This document shows positions 22,370 to 32,179 of a stretch of DNA of 64,000 nucleotides, one piece after another. Each line of letters opens with the position of its first letter. Positions within the stretch are counted from its first letter, which is position 1. The notes under the pieces were generated by a model. The model worked only from the letters and a program-made list of their open reading frames with translations. It was not told the DNA's origin and made no database searches. Source of the DNA: Dendrophyllia cribrosa (lineage: Eukaryota; Cnidaria; Anthozoa; Scleractinia; Dendrophylliidae); NCBI GenBank assembly GCA_024195265.1, contig JAJLRJ010000004.1:38881030-38945029 (forward strand), given 5' to 3'. The position numbers were made by a program, and so were the translations under genes.

Positions 22370-24147
22370 TAAAGGTATTTCGCGGACTAGTCTGGACCCA
22401 ATAGTTGAAAAGTGTTCGCCCGGGAGGGGGGGGGGGGGGGGGGTACTCAACAAAGTTTTGTACGGGGATGCTCCGCCCCGAGGTCCAAACCCTTACCCTT
22501 TCATATACCGTTTTTGACAGAAAAGGTCCCCCTTTCATATACCTTTCATTGAAAATGGTACCCCTTTCATATAGCCTTTGCGTGCGTCTGTTTGATATAT
22601 TTTGAAAGGCCCTTTTATAATACTTAAATTGCAGTTTTCCCTACCCTTTTTATGCTTCAACTCGTGTTTTCACTATCATTTCCTATTCTTCGTGAAATCC
22701 CTACCCTTTCACATACTTCAACTCGTGAAATCCCGACCCTTTCATATACCTTCAGCCTCAAAAAGGTATCCCTTCCGGGCGGAGCATCCCCGTATTGTCC
22801 ATTATAGGGAGTACCCCCCCCCCCCCCCCCCCCCCCCCCGAGTGTTCGTTAAAGGCATTGGGAATCTCGTTACAGTTACAAGTACAGATGCCATTTACTT
22901 TTACATCTTTTACTATCTGATTGTTTTGACGACGAGACATAAAGTTGTTAATAGTTTTCCAAGTCCTTCGAGCATTTCCATCGGATTGAATAAAACTATT
23001 AAAATTATAATAGGATGCCTTAGTGGTTTTCTCTTTATTGTTGATTCGATTTCGGAGTTTTCTGTAATTAGCCCAGTCTTTAGGATTCTTTGTTTTTATC
23101 GCTTTCTTTTTAGCAGCATCGCGACAGCGCATACCTTTCTTCAAGGCTGAATTAATCCAGGGTGTTTTGGTCAATTTAGTACGTCTAGTTCGAAAAGGAG
23201 CATGTGAGTTAACAACGCGCAAAAATTTTGTTTTCCAGTTAGACCATACCAGATTTGGATCTTCTGATTCATCGAACGACAAGTCTTGCCGAGAGATTTC
23301 ATTTCGAAAATTTTCATGATCAAAATTTCGAAAATTTCTGTAAGAGATGGAAAAGTGTCCATTAGATGGTATATCAGAAGATAGTTTCCGATAAACATAC
23401 ACGAGGCTTTGATCACTGATGGCAATATGGGAGACACCAGAACAGCCTACCCTGTCTGTATAATTTGTAAAGATCAAATCAATAAGAGTAGAGGAGGATT
23501 CTGTAATACGCGTTGGTTCATTTATTAGTTGTTTGAGTCCATATAAATCAGAAATCTCGAGTAAACTATGAGTGTTTGCTTCAGGTGTAGGAGAGGCCAA
23601 ATTGCAATTTAAGTCACCTAACAAATAGTACTCTAGGTCAAGAGAATCTAATTTACCTATAAATGACTCATAGCTCGAAAATAAATCGATCGGAGAACAG
23701 GGAGGTCTGTAACCATGTCGCAACTAGAAATGGCTTAGAGTTCGGTTTACGAATTTCTATAGTTAAATTTTCAAGATTAATCAGGTTTAGATCGGAACGG
23801 TCTATATAAGAATTAGAAGACTTAATGTAAAAACCTACCCCTCCACCATGTCTATTTCTATCACGACGGATAAATTCGTATCCTAGTATATGGAGTTCGG
23901 AACTTTTTGTGAATTCGTCAAGTTTAGTTTCATTAATTGCCACTGATATCCAATGAAAACTCAGAAGAAGGACTCTAAGTTCGTCAACATGTTTGACGAG
24001 ACTGTTAATGTTCAAACAGGCCATTTTGAAACCACGTTTAGCTGGTAAAAAATTAGACATATTGGAAGGACTCGAACTTCCTGAATGAACTATGTTATCA
24101 ACTGATTCTGGCAACATTTGAGAAACTAGAGAAAAATCAACGTTCAT
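22370..24147 (-). pseudogene. CR1/L2-type LINE ORF2, APE endonuclease part, broken
   Basis: Reading the minus strand from 24147, the AP-type endonuclease motifs appear in order: ACLNINSL, INETKLDE, GGGVGF, then after a one-base shift at about 23710 YRPPCSP, LLGDLNCNL, LIDLIFTNY and AISDQSLVYV. In active enzymes the last motif is SDH, so Q replaces the catalytic His. The linker toward the reverse transcriptase follows (WKTINNFMSRR) and stops at 22849, where element B is inserted. Beyond it, from 22410, the frame resumes (FSTIGSRLVREIP) and then decays. The enzyme would nick target DNA for retrotransposition; this copy is dead through frameshift, loss of His, insertion and truncation. Confidence 0.8.
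22419..22840. mobile_element. G/C-homopolymer-ended element B, inserted in the LINE
   Basis: The left end is CCCGGGA, then G18, then GTACTCAAC; the right end is GGGAGTAC, then C26, then G. AGTGTTCG is duplicated exactly (22411-22418, 22841-22848). CGGGGATGCTCCGCC and its complement are internal inverted motifs, and CCCTACCCTTTT-type units lie between them. The interrupted LINE frame continues on both sides, which proves insertion. No coding capacity. An 8-bp duplication would fit hAT-type transposition, but the termini are not a family I can name. Confidence 0.8.
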
Positions 24148-24179
24148 GGATTTAGGAAATCAATTACATCTCAGAAAAT

Positions 24180-24780
24180 TTACAAAGTTCTTTTGTAATA
24201 ATTCGTTACCTTCCCTATTTAGGTGCAGTCCGCCTTTGTTAAGACATTTTGAACTGATGTTAGCATGGCTGATGAGTTTGTTTTTGGTGGCAAAATTGTT
24301 TTAGACGTTTGTTTACTGCTTTGACGGCGTCACAGTAATCATCATTCCTTGTAATTAGCTCAGATATAACTATTTCACCCGGAGGCATTCTCAACCTCAC
24401 TCGCCAAGTCGATAATAGCATCTGCCACTTCGCTCGGTATAGATGATTTCAGATCGTTGGTATCTACATGTAGACAAATTTGATCTGGAGACTTATCAAT
24501 TGTAGGAACAACATGCGAACGCATGTCGCGAGTTGTGGATCCAAGGAACGGCTTGACAATGACACGATGTCCCACAGACTTGCCTAGTTTTATTCCCTGA
24601 ACATTCTTTATTATGGAGTCTACAACGATGACTGTGGTCCGCTCGTTGTTTATTATTTGAGGCGTGATGTCAGAAGAATTACGGGCTGGCCTGAGCATCA
24701 AGTGGATTCAATGCCTCAACGCCACTTTTGTCTTCCAAATGACGCTTCAGACCACATACTATCCCGTACACAGTTCTGAA
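24180..24780 (-). pseudogene. LINE ORF1 with SGNH-esterase-like domain, degenerate
   Basis: The open part (24375-24701) reads VIVVDSIIKNVQG, GHRVIVKPFLGSTTRDM and DQICLHVDTNDLKS. These are the GDS block and the GTND block of the SGNH-hydrolase domain found in ORF1 of CR1/L2 LINEs, here with Gly changed to Val and Gly to Asp. Downstream (24374 to about 24180), frameshifted pieces match EIVISELITRNDDYC, VNKRLK and KGGLHLNREGNE-like sequence. It lies directly 5' of the ORF2 remnant in the same orientation, as expected for one LINE copy. Confidence 0.7.
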
Positions 24781-24878
24781 TTTAGAATTAAGTATTTTGT
24801 AAAGTTGCGCAATTCAGTTTATTCTGCAAAGTGACTTAATAAAACCCAGTCTATCTCTCTATCTCTCTGGGTGGATAC

Positions 24879-25333
24879 CCCGGGGGGGTGGGGGGAGTAC
24901 TCTGCAAATTTTTGGGTGGGGGTGTGCCGCTGGGACTCTGAGACCCTTAACCTATACTAGACCATTTTAGCTGCATTTTGCAACCCTATTCTAGACTAAA
25001 CACCGAAAACCCTACCCTATCCTAGACCTATTCCAGACTCGCTATTTTCCAGAAACTCGTTCACTATCACAGCTATTATTTAACAGGGGTCAGCAAATAT
25101 GCCGTACTGCCCGCCGTACCGATTTTTAAATGCCATTTGGCAGTAAACCTTGTCTAGACTAAATTCTTCACGCAATTGATCAGTTTAGCGGAAAATGATA
25201 CCCTATTCTAGACCAAAAATCTCTGATAACTATACCTTATCCTAGACTAAACTGCCTGAAAACCATACCCTTCACAGCGGCACATACCCATATAGCTCAT
25301 ATATGGGAGTACCCCCCCCCCCCCCTCCCCGGG
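24879..25333. mobile_element. G/C-homopolymer-ended element C
   Basis: The left end is CCCGGGGGGGTGGGGGGAGTAC and the inverted right end is GGGAGTAC with C14-T-CCCC-GGG. GTGGATAC is duplicated exactly (24871-24878, 25334-25341). Inside, the motif CCCTATYCTAGACTAAA recurs about six times in irregular spacing. It shares end architecture and duplication length with elements A and B but has a different interior. No coding capacity. Confidence 0.8.
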
Positions 25334-25640
25334 GTGGATACCTTTCACCCGACTCTTCAGCTACTTCCATGACCAACTTCACGAGCCAGTTGTTAAGAGA
25401 TACGGCGGCAAAAACGACTTGCTCCGCCATCCTTGATCTCCGCCATCATGCAACAATTACAATGAATGACCGCTAACACGAGGCAAACAACTTTCAAACT
25501 CTACAAATTTATGCAGGAAGAGAATTGTAAAAAATGCAAAAGAATACACTCTCTGTTTCTCATTAAAACAAACAATGCTAATTACACAGAGAATATATTT
25601 GCTTTATTGCATTGTATTTTTATGCGCGTTTGAGAAGGCA

Positions 25641-25781
25641 TATCAACAACTCGTGCTTCGGATTTCATCAGAGGTTCCAAACACCACGAAACAATAAAAG
25701 CACTCGGCCTGCGGCCTCGTACTTTCATCAGTTTCTCGGTGTTTGGAACCTCTAATGAAATCCTCGCACTCATTGTTGATA
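25641..25781. mobile_element. Hairpin MITE, TATCAACAA ends
   Basis: Inverted arms of about 47 bp (GATTTCATCAGAGGTTCC and its near-complement) surround a loop. No coding capacity. Confidence 0.65.
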
Positions 25782-25891
25782 TATAACTTCAAGTGCAGTT
25801 TGGTTCCTAGTGTGAACCGGCCTATTGAAATTGGTCGATGTAATCAAATCTCGAGGGATAATAGACTCTGCCCTGTTTGTGGATCTAATCA

Positions 25892-26068
25892 AATAGGCCC
25901 TTTGCATAACGTCATAACATGACATGCATAACAATAGTGCCATCCAGTCACGGTTCAGTGATCGGAATTTGCCATTGTCTAATCATTGTTTTCGAAATCC
26001 CACTGTTCTTCGTGCCATCCAGTCACTCATTGTTTTGACATATTTGTGACGTTATGCAAAGGGCTATT
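25892..26068. mobile_element. MITE at the edge of the segmental duplication
   Basis: The ends AATAGGCCCTTTGCATAACG and their complement are inverted. Similarity to the 37.9-kb copy begins exactly at its right end, so the duplication edge and the element coincide. Confidence 0.65.
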
Positions 26069-26247
26069 GAAAATGAAATTTACTTCGTTTTCGACTGTCT
26101 TAAATATTGAAGTTTCCTTGTCTCAGTTTAAGAAATTCAACGTAAAGCTGCAATGGGACGTTTTCACCTGACGTTACGCTGCGATACGAAACAAAAGATT
26201 ATTAATCATCATTAGCTTCTAGACCTTCTTTCGTTAAGTGCACCAAC

Positions 26248-26307
26248 ATGGCCGCTGCGCTTCTTTTAACTCCTCGGGGAATACCGATCAGACAAACCGA
26301 TGGCTAA
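26248..26307 (+). promoter_or_regulatory. Short upstream ORF before epimerase 1
   Basis: An ATG in strong context (AACATGGCC) opens a 19-codon frame (MAAALLLTPRGIP...) that stops about 57 bases before the main start. Copy 2 has an equivalent ATG with the same first five residues at 38121-38159. It matters only if it is transcribed, which the sequence cannot show. Confidence 0.3.
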
Positions 26308-26364
26308 AAATTAGCATTTCTTCATATCATTGCTCCAAAGCAATATCCAAGTCCAATGATTAAG

Positions 26365-28794
26365 ATGGACGGCGATAAATTGACCTTGGTATTCTTGCTT
26401 ATCAGTGTCACTGGTATATCTACAGAACAGACCATACACCCTTTTCTATATTTTTCATCCATCGATGTGGCTACTTTAAAACAACAGGCAAAAACTACTC
26501 ATCGAGACATTTTTGCTCGCATTACAGAAGCAGCCACAGTGATCAAGAAGACGCCGTTGTCTCACATACCACCAAGAGATTGGATCAAATTCTCTGAAAA
26601 ATGGAATGAAGGGTTTGGTAACAATTTGGGTGCGTTAGCTATGTATTGTGTGCTGGAAGATCGCGATGCTGAAGCTAGAGGGATTGCATTTGAAATTATT
26701 GACGCCTTTATTTCATTGCCTAACTGGCGTGTAAAAACAATGTGGGATGATGACGTACCCGTAGCTCACAGTCTGGTTGGCATGACAACAGCTTTTGATT
26801 TTTTGTATGAGTATCTGGATCCCAAGCGCCGAGTTCAAATGCTGGCCAAAATCACTGACGTTTCCAGAGAGATCTATGATCACGCAAAGGATTGGGGCAA
26901 AGTGTACGTACATAATCACTCCCCAACTATTTGGGTGGCACTACTCACAAGCGTACTGGTTGTTGAAAAACACGGCATTGTTGAGACTGTTGAAGTCACT
27001 AAATGGAAGGATAAGAGTAACGAAGTTCTCAACAGAACAATGTTCATATTAAGCAAAGTCGAAGACGGCTCCATGAACGAAGGCGTCAGTTATGGCTCGT
27101 ACACCTCAAGGTCTCTCACACAGTACATATTCTTGGCGAAGAGGCACATGCAAATTGACTTGACAAATAATTTGTGGCTACGTGAACATTTCTGGTTCAT
27201 GTACCACACCATCATTCCGGGTTTTCGCGAGACAGTTGGTATTGCCGACTCAAACTATAACTGGCTTTACGGACCTGAAAGCCAACTTGTCTTTCTAGAT
27301 AAATTTGTCATGCGAAATGGATATGGAAATTGGCTCGCGCGAAAGATAAGAAAATTGCGTTCTGTAGGCGACGACCCTTTAATGGCATCTTCTGTCTCTC
27401 AGCGATATTGCACACTACACACCGAATTCCTTTTTTATGATGCTAACATTCCAGCGAAAAAACCTCCAAATGCGCGCATGCCTCAGTTACACATATTTAG
27501 AGACTGGGGTGTCGTAACTTATGGAGGGGGTGCTCTCGATATGCATGGCCGAAGAAGTACCTTTTTATCGTTTAAATCGAGCGTTCTACACGGAAAGGCT
27601 GTGAACCAGATTGTAAGGACGAAGCCTTACAGCTGGATAAAGGGTCGATACCAGTTCAATCCTGGTCACGAACATCCGGATCAAGGCTCCTTTGTTTTTG
27701 CACCTTACGGAGTCCCCTTTATCACTGAAGCCTATTATGGACCAAAATACACGTGGTTGAATAACGTTCTATTATTTGGACCGGCAGCCAATCCGTCGTG
27801 TTCCGCGCCATACGAGGGCCAGCTGGGAGACTGTGAAAAATGGTTGCGATTCAAGAATGAAGAAATCTGGCTTGCTGAGGCTGAAATTGTTGCTGTTTCT
27901 AAGAGAAGGGGAATGGTTTTTATCAGCGGTGAGGTTTCAAAGTGGTACAGCTCATCTCTAGGACTAACAAGTGTGTATCGCTCTGTGATTCTGTTACATC
28001 CGGGAGTGTTGCTTGTCGTGGATCACGTGGCAAAATCGTCGAAGAGTACTATTCGCTACGTTGGTGCTTTTTTCCACAACAGGGAAGCAGCGTTTACATT
28101 AAAGAAAACGATAAACAGGCAACACTACCGCGAGCTTGTGTTGAATGATAAAACGTACCAAGTATTATGGTCGAACACTAATGACCATCGAAGTACGGTG
28201 CGGTCTCAAAGCGCCGAGTACCCAGCAGAATATAAAACAAGAAAGACTAATTACCTTAACATTACAACAAATCTAAATGCAACGCAGACCAGATTGGCAT
28301 ACGTTTTTATAGCTCCTGGAATCAAAGTCACGCAGCCACAGTTGAATGACCAAAACGAGGGCGTCCAAGTTTCTCTGAAAATAAACAACGTTCAGCACCT
28401 CGTTTCGATTGTAACCAGTTACAAGATTCCCAAGGACAGGTACAAATTTCTCGGTTTTAACGGATTTGGAAAGGTTCAAGTGGATGGTAATCGTGACATA
28501 TTTTTTGGCTCGCACAAAAATGCTTTGCCAAAGAGAATAAAGAATACACTGAACGTATCAACTATAAACATAATGACGCTGTTTGTTTGGGTGAGTGGCT
28601 TGACCGCTGTTTCGTTTCTCTGTACATGTAGAAGAAGACATCGCAAGGTTTTGTCTCCTTGTTTCCAACTACTAAGACGTGCACAATTCGCCGGCATCGT
28701 AGTTTTCATTTTGTTATGGACAGTACTGTTTTGGTCTGCGGCTTTGTTGTTAAAGAGGGCCGACTCGATTTGGGGAGACCTGGAGTGGCCTTAG
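26365..28794 (+). CDS. DSE-like: Dermatan-sulfate epimerase-like protein, copy 1
   Basis: This is a single-exon 809-residue protein. Family members convert D-glucuronic to L-iduronic acid in chondroitin/dermatan sulfate in the ER/Golgi. A hydrophobic N-terminal signal (LTLVFLLISVTG) is followed by HPFLYFSSIDVATLKQQA, typical of the family start, and the helical toroid region with VHNHSPTIWVALL. GFRETVGIADSNYNWLYGPE and PGHEHPDQGSFVFAP (about residues 432-446) carry the His/Tyr-rich active-site region. Two C-terminal membrane spans (about 733-753 and 776-796) enclose a basic loop. Length resembles DSE without the sulfotransferase domain of DSEL. The start at 26365 is preferred over an ATG at 26356: it has the better context (AAGATGG) and is the one kept in copy 2. 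I judge the family call strong; catalytic competence is inferred. Confidence 0.92.
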   Translation: MDGDKLTLVFLLISVTGISTEQTIHPFLYFSSIDVATLKQQAKTTHRDIFARITEAATVIKKTPLSHIPPRDWIKFSEKWNEGFGNNLGALAMYCVLEDRDAEARGIAFEIIDAFISLPNWRVKTMWDDDVPVAHSLVGMTTAFDFLYEYLDPKRRVQMLAKITDVSREIYDHAKDWGKVYVHNHSPTIWVALLTSVLVVEKHGIVETVEVTKWKDKSNEVLNRTMFILSKVEDGSMNEGVSYGSYTSRSLTQYIFLAKRHMQIDLTNNLWLREHFWFMYHTIIPGFRETVGIADSNYNWLYGPESQLVFLDKFVMRNGYGNWLARKIRKLRSVGDDPLMASSVSQRYCTLHTEFLFYDANIPAKKPPNARMPQLHIFRDWGVVTYGGGALDMHGRRSTFLSFKSSVLHGKAVNQIVRTKPYSWIKGRYQFNPGHEHPDQGSFVFAPYGVPFITEAYYGPKYTWLNNVLLFGPAANPSCSAPYEGQLGDCEKWLRFKNEEIWLAEAEIVAVSKRRGMVFISGEVSKWYSSSLGLTSVYRSVILLHPGVLLVVDHVAKSSKSTIRYVGAFFHNREAAFTLKKTINRQHYRELVLNDKTYQVLWSNTNDHRSTVRSQSAEYPAEYKTRKTNYLNITTNLNATQTRLAYVFIAPGIKVTQPQLNDQNEGVQVSLKINNVQHLVSIVTSYKIPKDRYKFLGFNGFGKVQVDGNRDIFFGSHKNALPKRIKNTLNVSTINIMTLFVWVSGLTAVSFLCTCRRRHRKVLSPCFQLLRRAQFAGIVVFILLWTVLFWSAALLLKRADSIWGDLEWP

Positions 28795-29084
28795 TGGTTA
28801 AGTCATTGGACTTGCTATTCTAGGACTTCTAGGTACACGCTTCAAATCTTCCTCAGTATCTGACCACAAGATGCTTTTGGATGTATAATACTGCAGTCCA
28901 GTGTTCACTTTCTAGACCACGCTATGTAATCATCCATCTAATTAGCCTTCTACAAGTCGGGATTTGAAACAATTATGTTTAGAATACATTGTTATTTGCT
29001 CCTATTTGATCAATTTACTTGTTTTCAATTAGGAATTTCGTTTGAGCTAAATACGATGACACTGCAACTAACCCATCCACGTGT
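28795..29084. other. 3' flank of epimerase 1
   Basis: Conserved with 40668-40984 (GACCACAAGATGCTTTTGG and onward). Probably 3' UTR plus flank; no clear AATAAA signal close to the stop. Confidence 0.4.
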
Positions 29085-29271
29085 ACAATGGCGGATCCAG
29101 ACTCCATCGAAAGGGGGTGGGGAGGAGTGAATAAAGGGGGGGGGGCGGGGAGAGGCGGGGAGGGGGAGGAGGGAGGGGGGGGAGGGGGAAGGAGTGTCAA
29201 TGTTAGAGACTGGAAAAATTATCGGCCGTTCAAGATAAGGGGAGTGGCGCACTCCCCTGGATCCGCCAGTG
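29085..29271. mobile_element. MITE with GGCGGATCCAG ends and G-rich core
   Basis: The ends CAATGGCGGATCCAG and CTGGATCCGCCAGTG are inverted. The core is a purine-rich GGGGAGG tract. The same element is at 40984-41177, so it predates the duplication; there the core has become 39 uninterrupted G. Confidence 0.75.
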
Positions 29272-29390
29272 GTGTAGACACTCGTATCACGGGAGTGAAC
29301 TGAATGAAATTCTTTCTGTCAGAGTCAAACAGTGAAATGAGATTCTAAATTTTTAAATCTGTGGATGAAATCCTATGATGTGCCCATTTA

Positions 29391-29790
29391 ATTAAAAGCT
29401 ACAGAGCAGTACTTTCATGTGGTACTGTTTATTAAAAGCTACAGAGCAGTACTTTCATGTAGTACTGTTTATTAAAAGCTACAGAGCAGTACTTTCCTGT
29501 GGTACTGTTTATTAAAAGCTACAGAGCAGTACTTTCCTGTGGTACTGTTTATTAAAAGCTATAGAGCAGTACTTTCCTGTGGTACTGTTTATTAAAAGCT
29601 ACAGAGCAGTACTTTCCTGTGGTACTGTTTATTAAAAGCTACAGAGCAGTACTTTCCTGTGGTAATGTTTATTAAAAGCTACAGAGCAGTACTTTCATTT
29701 GGTACTGTTTATTAAAAGCTACAGAGAAGTACTTTCATGTAGTACTGTTTATTAAAAGCTACAGAGCAGTACTTTCATGCAGTACTATTT
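29391..29790 (+). repeat. 40-bp satellite array, exactly ten units
   Basis: The unit is ATTAAAAGCTACAGAGCAGT followed by ACTTTCATGTGGTACTGTTT, repeated ten times in register over 400 bp with few substitutions. It equals the 3' half of the 88-bp unit arrayed at 51216-51567. Copy 2 (41291-41777) has an interrupted version. Confidence 0.95.
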
Positions 29791-29793
29791 ATT

Positions 29794-31085
29794 CAACCTC
29801 CTTCCCAGGGTCTCTCTTCTTCCCGCCCCCTGGAGCGAGAGAGAGAGAGACCCTGGTTGGGGCTGGTCACGTGTCTCCCAGAATCTGGGAGATTCCAATT
29901 AAAGGACACGGGGGAGGGGTGACAAAGTGTGAAATTTGTCTGCTCTTGCTGGGCATTGCGAAACAAATGAAAAAGCGTTCGGCGGCTCGCGACAAATGCA
30001 ATGTGAAGCGGCGGTCATCCGCAGACTTCGAAAACATATCCACATAGTCTGGTTCTGAGAGTGTAAGTTGCTTTAGGATCAGAGGAATTGTCACGGCGCT
30101 TGAAGATTTGCCGCAGTAAAGCAAATTTTGAACTTGCTACAGAATGCAATCCAATTTTATTACTTGACGCCGCAAAGCCCGCGCTCTTGATTTATGGCAT
30201 TTTTCCGGACTGGGATGAATTATCGCTACATACTGCTTAACAGGCGATCTTCAAGCATCATTCGAAAGTGTTGCCGTCTGTTCTCGGGCGATGGCAAAGC
30301 AAGAAAGAAGCGGCCGCCACGGACCAAATGTTTGCCATGCTGATCAACAGTACACTTTTATAACAGGAAACAAGGTAGAGAAGACAATGACAGCTAATGA
30401 TAGTTTTTACTCTTCGTGTGTGAGGCATGTTGTTTTGTTTAATGTTCACCAGTTCCAGTCGTTTGAATGTCTATACATCGTTCATTTGTATACTTGTGAA
30501 TTTTTGAGCAAGTACAATTTTATCCTTGCGCATTGTTTATTCGCTTTTTCTTAATCGTTTGACTCAACCGTTTCCGGCGTTATTTCAATTTTAGGACTTT
30601 GTTCATATGATGTTCAGTTCGAAACTTATAAGCTGTCAGGATCATTTGTCCCTATTTATTCAGTTATAAACGGCAGGCATAACATGAACAGCAAAATTCA
30701 AGCACTTTTCACGGCCAAAGAGATATCTAACATCCCTATTCGGTTGACGATAAGCCTGGGATGTTTTATTTGTTAATTCCGGGTCTTGCTATAATCACAG
30801 AGAATTGTTTATGTCTTTTATATATATCTTGCAGTACAGATTCCTATTTTCAACAAGAGGTTATGGAACATGTAGACAAATGCCATATTTATTTCACAGC
30901 CATAGCTGAAACCGTCGCGCACAGCACGAGCCTAGCCACTGTAAAGAAAACAAGACAACGTTACAAATACTGTCGACCCCTCCTTAGTATTATAATTGCC
31001 CAAGAGACACGTGACCAGCCCCAACCAGGGTCTCTCTCTCTCGCTCCAGGGGGCGGGAAGAAGAGAGACCCTGGGAACGAGGTTG
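29794..31085. mobile_element. 1.29-kb TIR element with 9-bp target duplication and known empty site
   Basis: Inverted ends of about 85 bp start CAACCTC(C/G)TTCCCAGGG and include CCCCCTGGAGCGAGAGAG and GGCTGGTCACGTGTCTC. CTATTTATT is duplicated exactly (29785-29793, 31086-31094). The second copy of the segment reads CTGTTTATTATGCTG without insertion at 41769-41783. The interior has only short frames (for example 29867-30124 minus, 85 residues, no motif), so it is non-autonomous. Long TIRs and a 9-bp duplication fit a MULE. Confidence 0.9.
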
Positions 31086-31199
31086 CTATTTATTATGCTG
31101 TACAAGGTGGTTCTGTCGGTTTTAACTTTTGAGTCTGTGGATGAAATCCTACCATGTGAACATTTAATTAAAAGCTACAGAGCAGTACTTTCCACTTTC

Positions 31200-31615
31200 C
31201 TGTGGTATTTTATATTATTCTGTACAAGGTAGTTCTAATTAGCTATAATTCTATAGATAAAATCTCTCCCCATGACCATTCAAATAAAAGGTGCTCAAAA
31301 GTACTTTGCCGATCCCCTGCGCTGAGTGACCCTAGCCTGCGAATACAGCCGCCTCTCATCGCTCCAGGCCGCTAAGGGCGTTCGCGTGAAAGAGAACTAG
31401 CTGTCGGGAGCGATGAGAGGCGGCTGTAAACGCAGACTATGAGTGCTCCTGGAATTACATCGGAGAAACTGGTAGATGTTTTATAACTCGAAAGAAACAA
31501 GACATCATCAGAACGTTAAGAAAGGCTGAAATATTGAACAATGCTTGGTCTGACAATCATTCAATTGACTTGACTCATATACATAAAGGGGACTACCGAG
31601 TGCGTAAGACTAGTT
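31200..31615 (+). pseudogene. Penelope GIY-YIG fragment, copy 1, interrupted by a MITE
   Basis: It translates as IPCAE, then after a MITE CSWNYIGETGRCFITRKK and NHSIDLTHIHKGDYRV, matching a GIY-YIG nuclease of a PLE lineage different from the one at 14-16 kb. The homologous fragment at 42361-42660 lacks the MITE. No reverse transcriptase remains. Confidence 0.7.
31329..31439. mobile_element. 111-bp MITE inside the Penelope fragment
   Basis: Inverted ends carry ACAGCCGCCTCTCATCGCTCC. TGAGTG is duplicated on both sides (31323-31328, 31440-31445), and the duplicate locus near 42474 shows the uninterrupted CTGAGTGTCCCTGG. Confidence 0.8.
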
Positions 31616-31619
31616 ATTT

Positions 31620-32150
31620 TCATTTGTTATTCAACATCCTTCATTTAACTTACATACATCATGAATATTTAACAAACTGAAAGTCCGGGGAGGGCTTGAT
31701 AATGTAGCAAGGGAGAGCGGGGCTGATGAATTGAATAAATTGCTGATTATAAATGCAAGGACAATATCTATATGAATCCCCGGGATTTATCTGTATATTG
31801 CCCTGCTGCCCTGGGCAATATACAAATAAATCCCTTCCATTTATAATGAGCGAAAAGGAAATCATACCGGACATTCTTTGACCACGCCAAACATTCTGAA
31901 AAAAGTCTCCCTTTAACACGTATATAGAAATTTATTCTGCAACTATAGAAAATACAGTGGTATCCCATATATCATGCAGGTTATGTGTTCACTCTAAAAA
32001 AAATTTAAGTCTTTGGATATTACAAACGAGCAATTCTGGAACACAAGACTGTTTGATCCTTTCAAAGTCGCGTTGTTGTCATCTTGGCAAAATCTTTTTA
32101 CTTCGTCATCATCCAACTGATCTACTTCCCTTTTTAGCGAGGACTCGGCC
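31620..32150. other. Non-coding stretch
   Basis: No recognisable element. It contains a palindromic stretch around CCCTGCTGCCCTGGGC (about 31799-31818). Absent from copy 2. Confidence 0.4.
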
Positions 32151-32179
32151 TTCCCGGCTATCTGCTACGGATCCTTTGG

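Noticed and set aside
26356..26364. Alternative epimerase 1 start three codons upstream
   Set aside because: Weak context and not conserved in copy 2; the ATG at 26365 is conserved.
29391..29790. Regular 40-bp array considered as CRISPR
   Set aside because: Units are continuous with no unique spacers, and the sequence is a eukaryotic nuclear genome.
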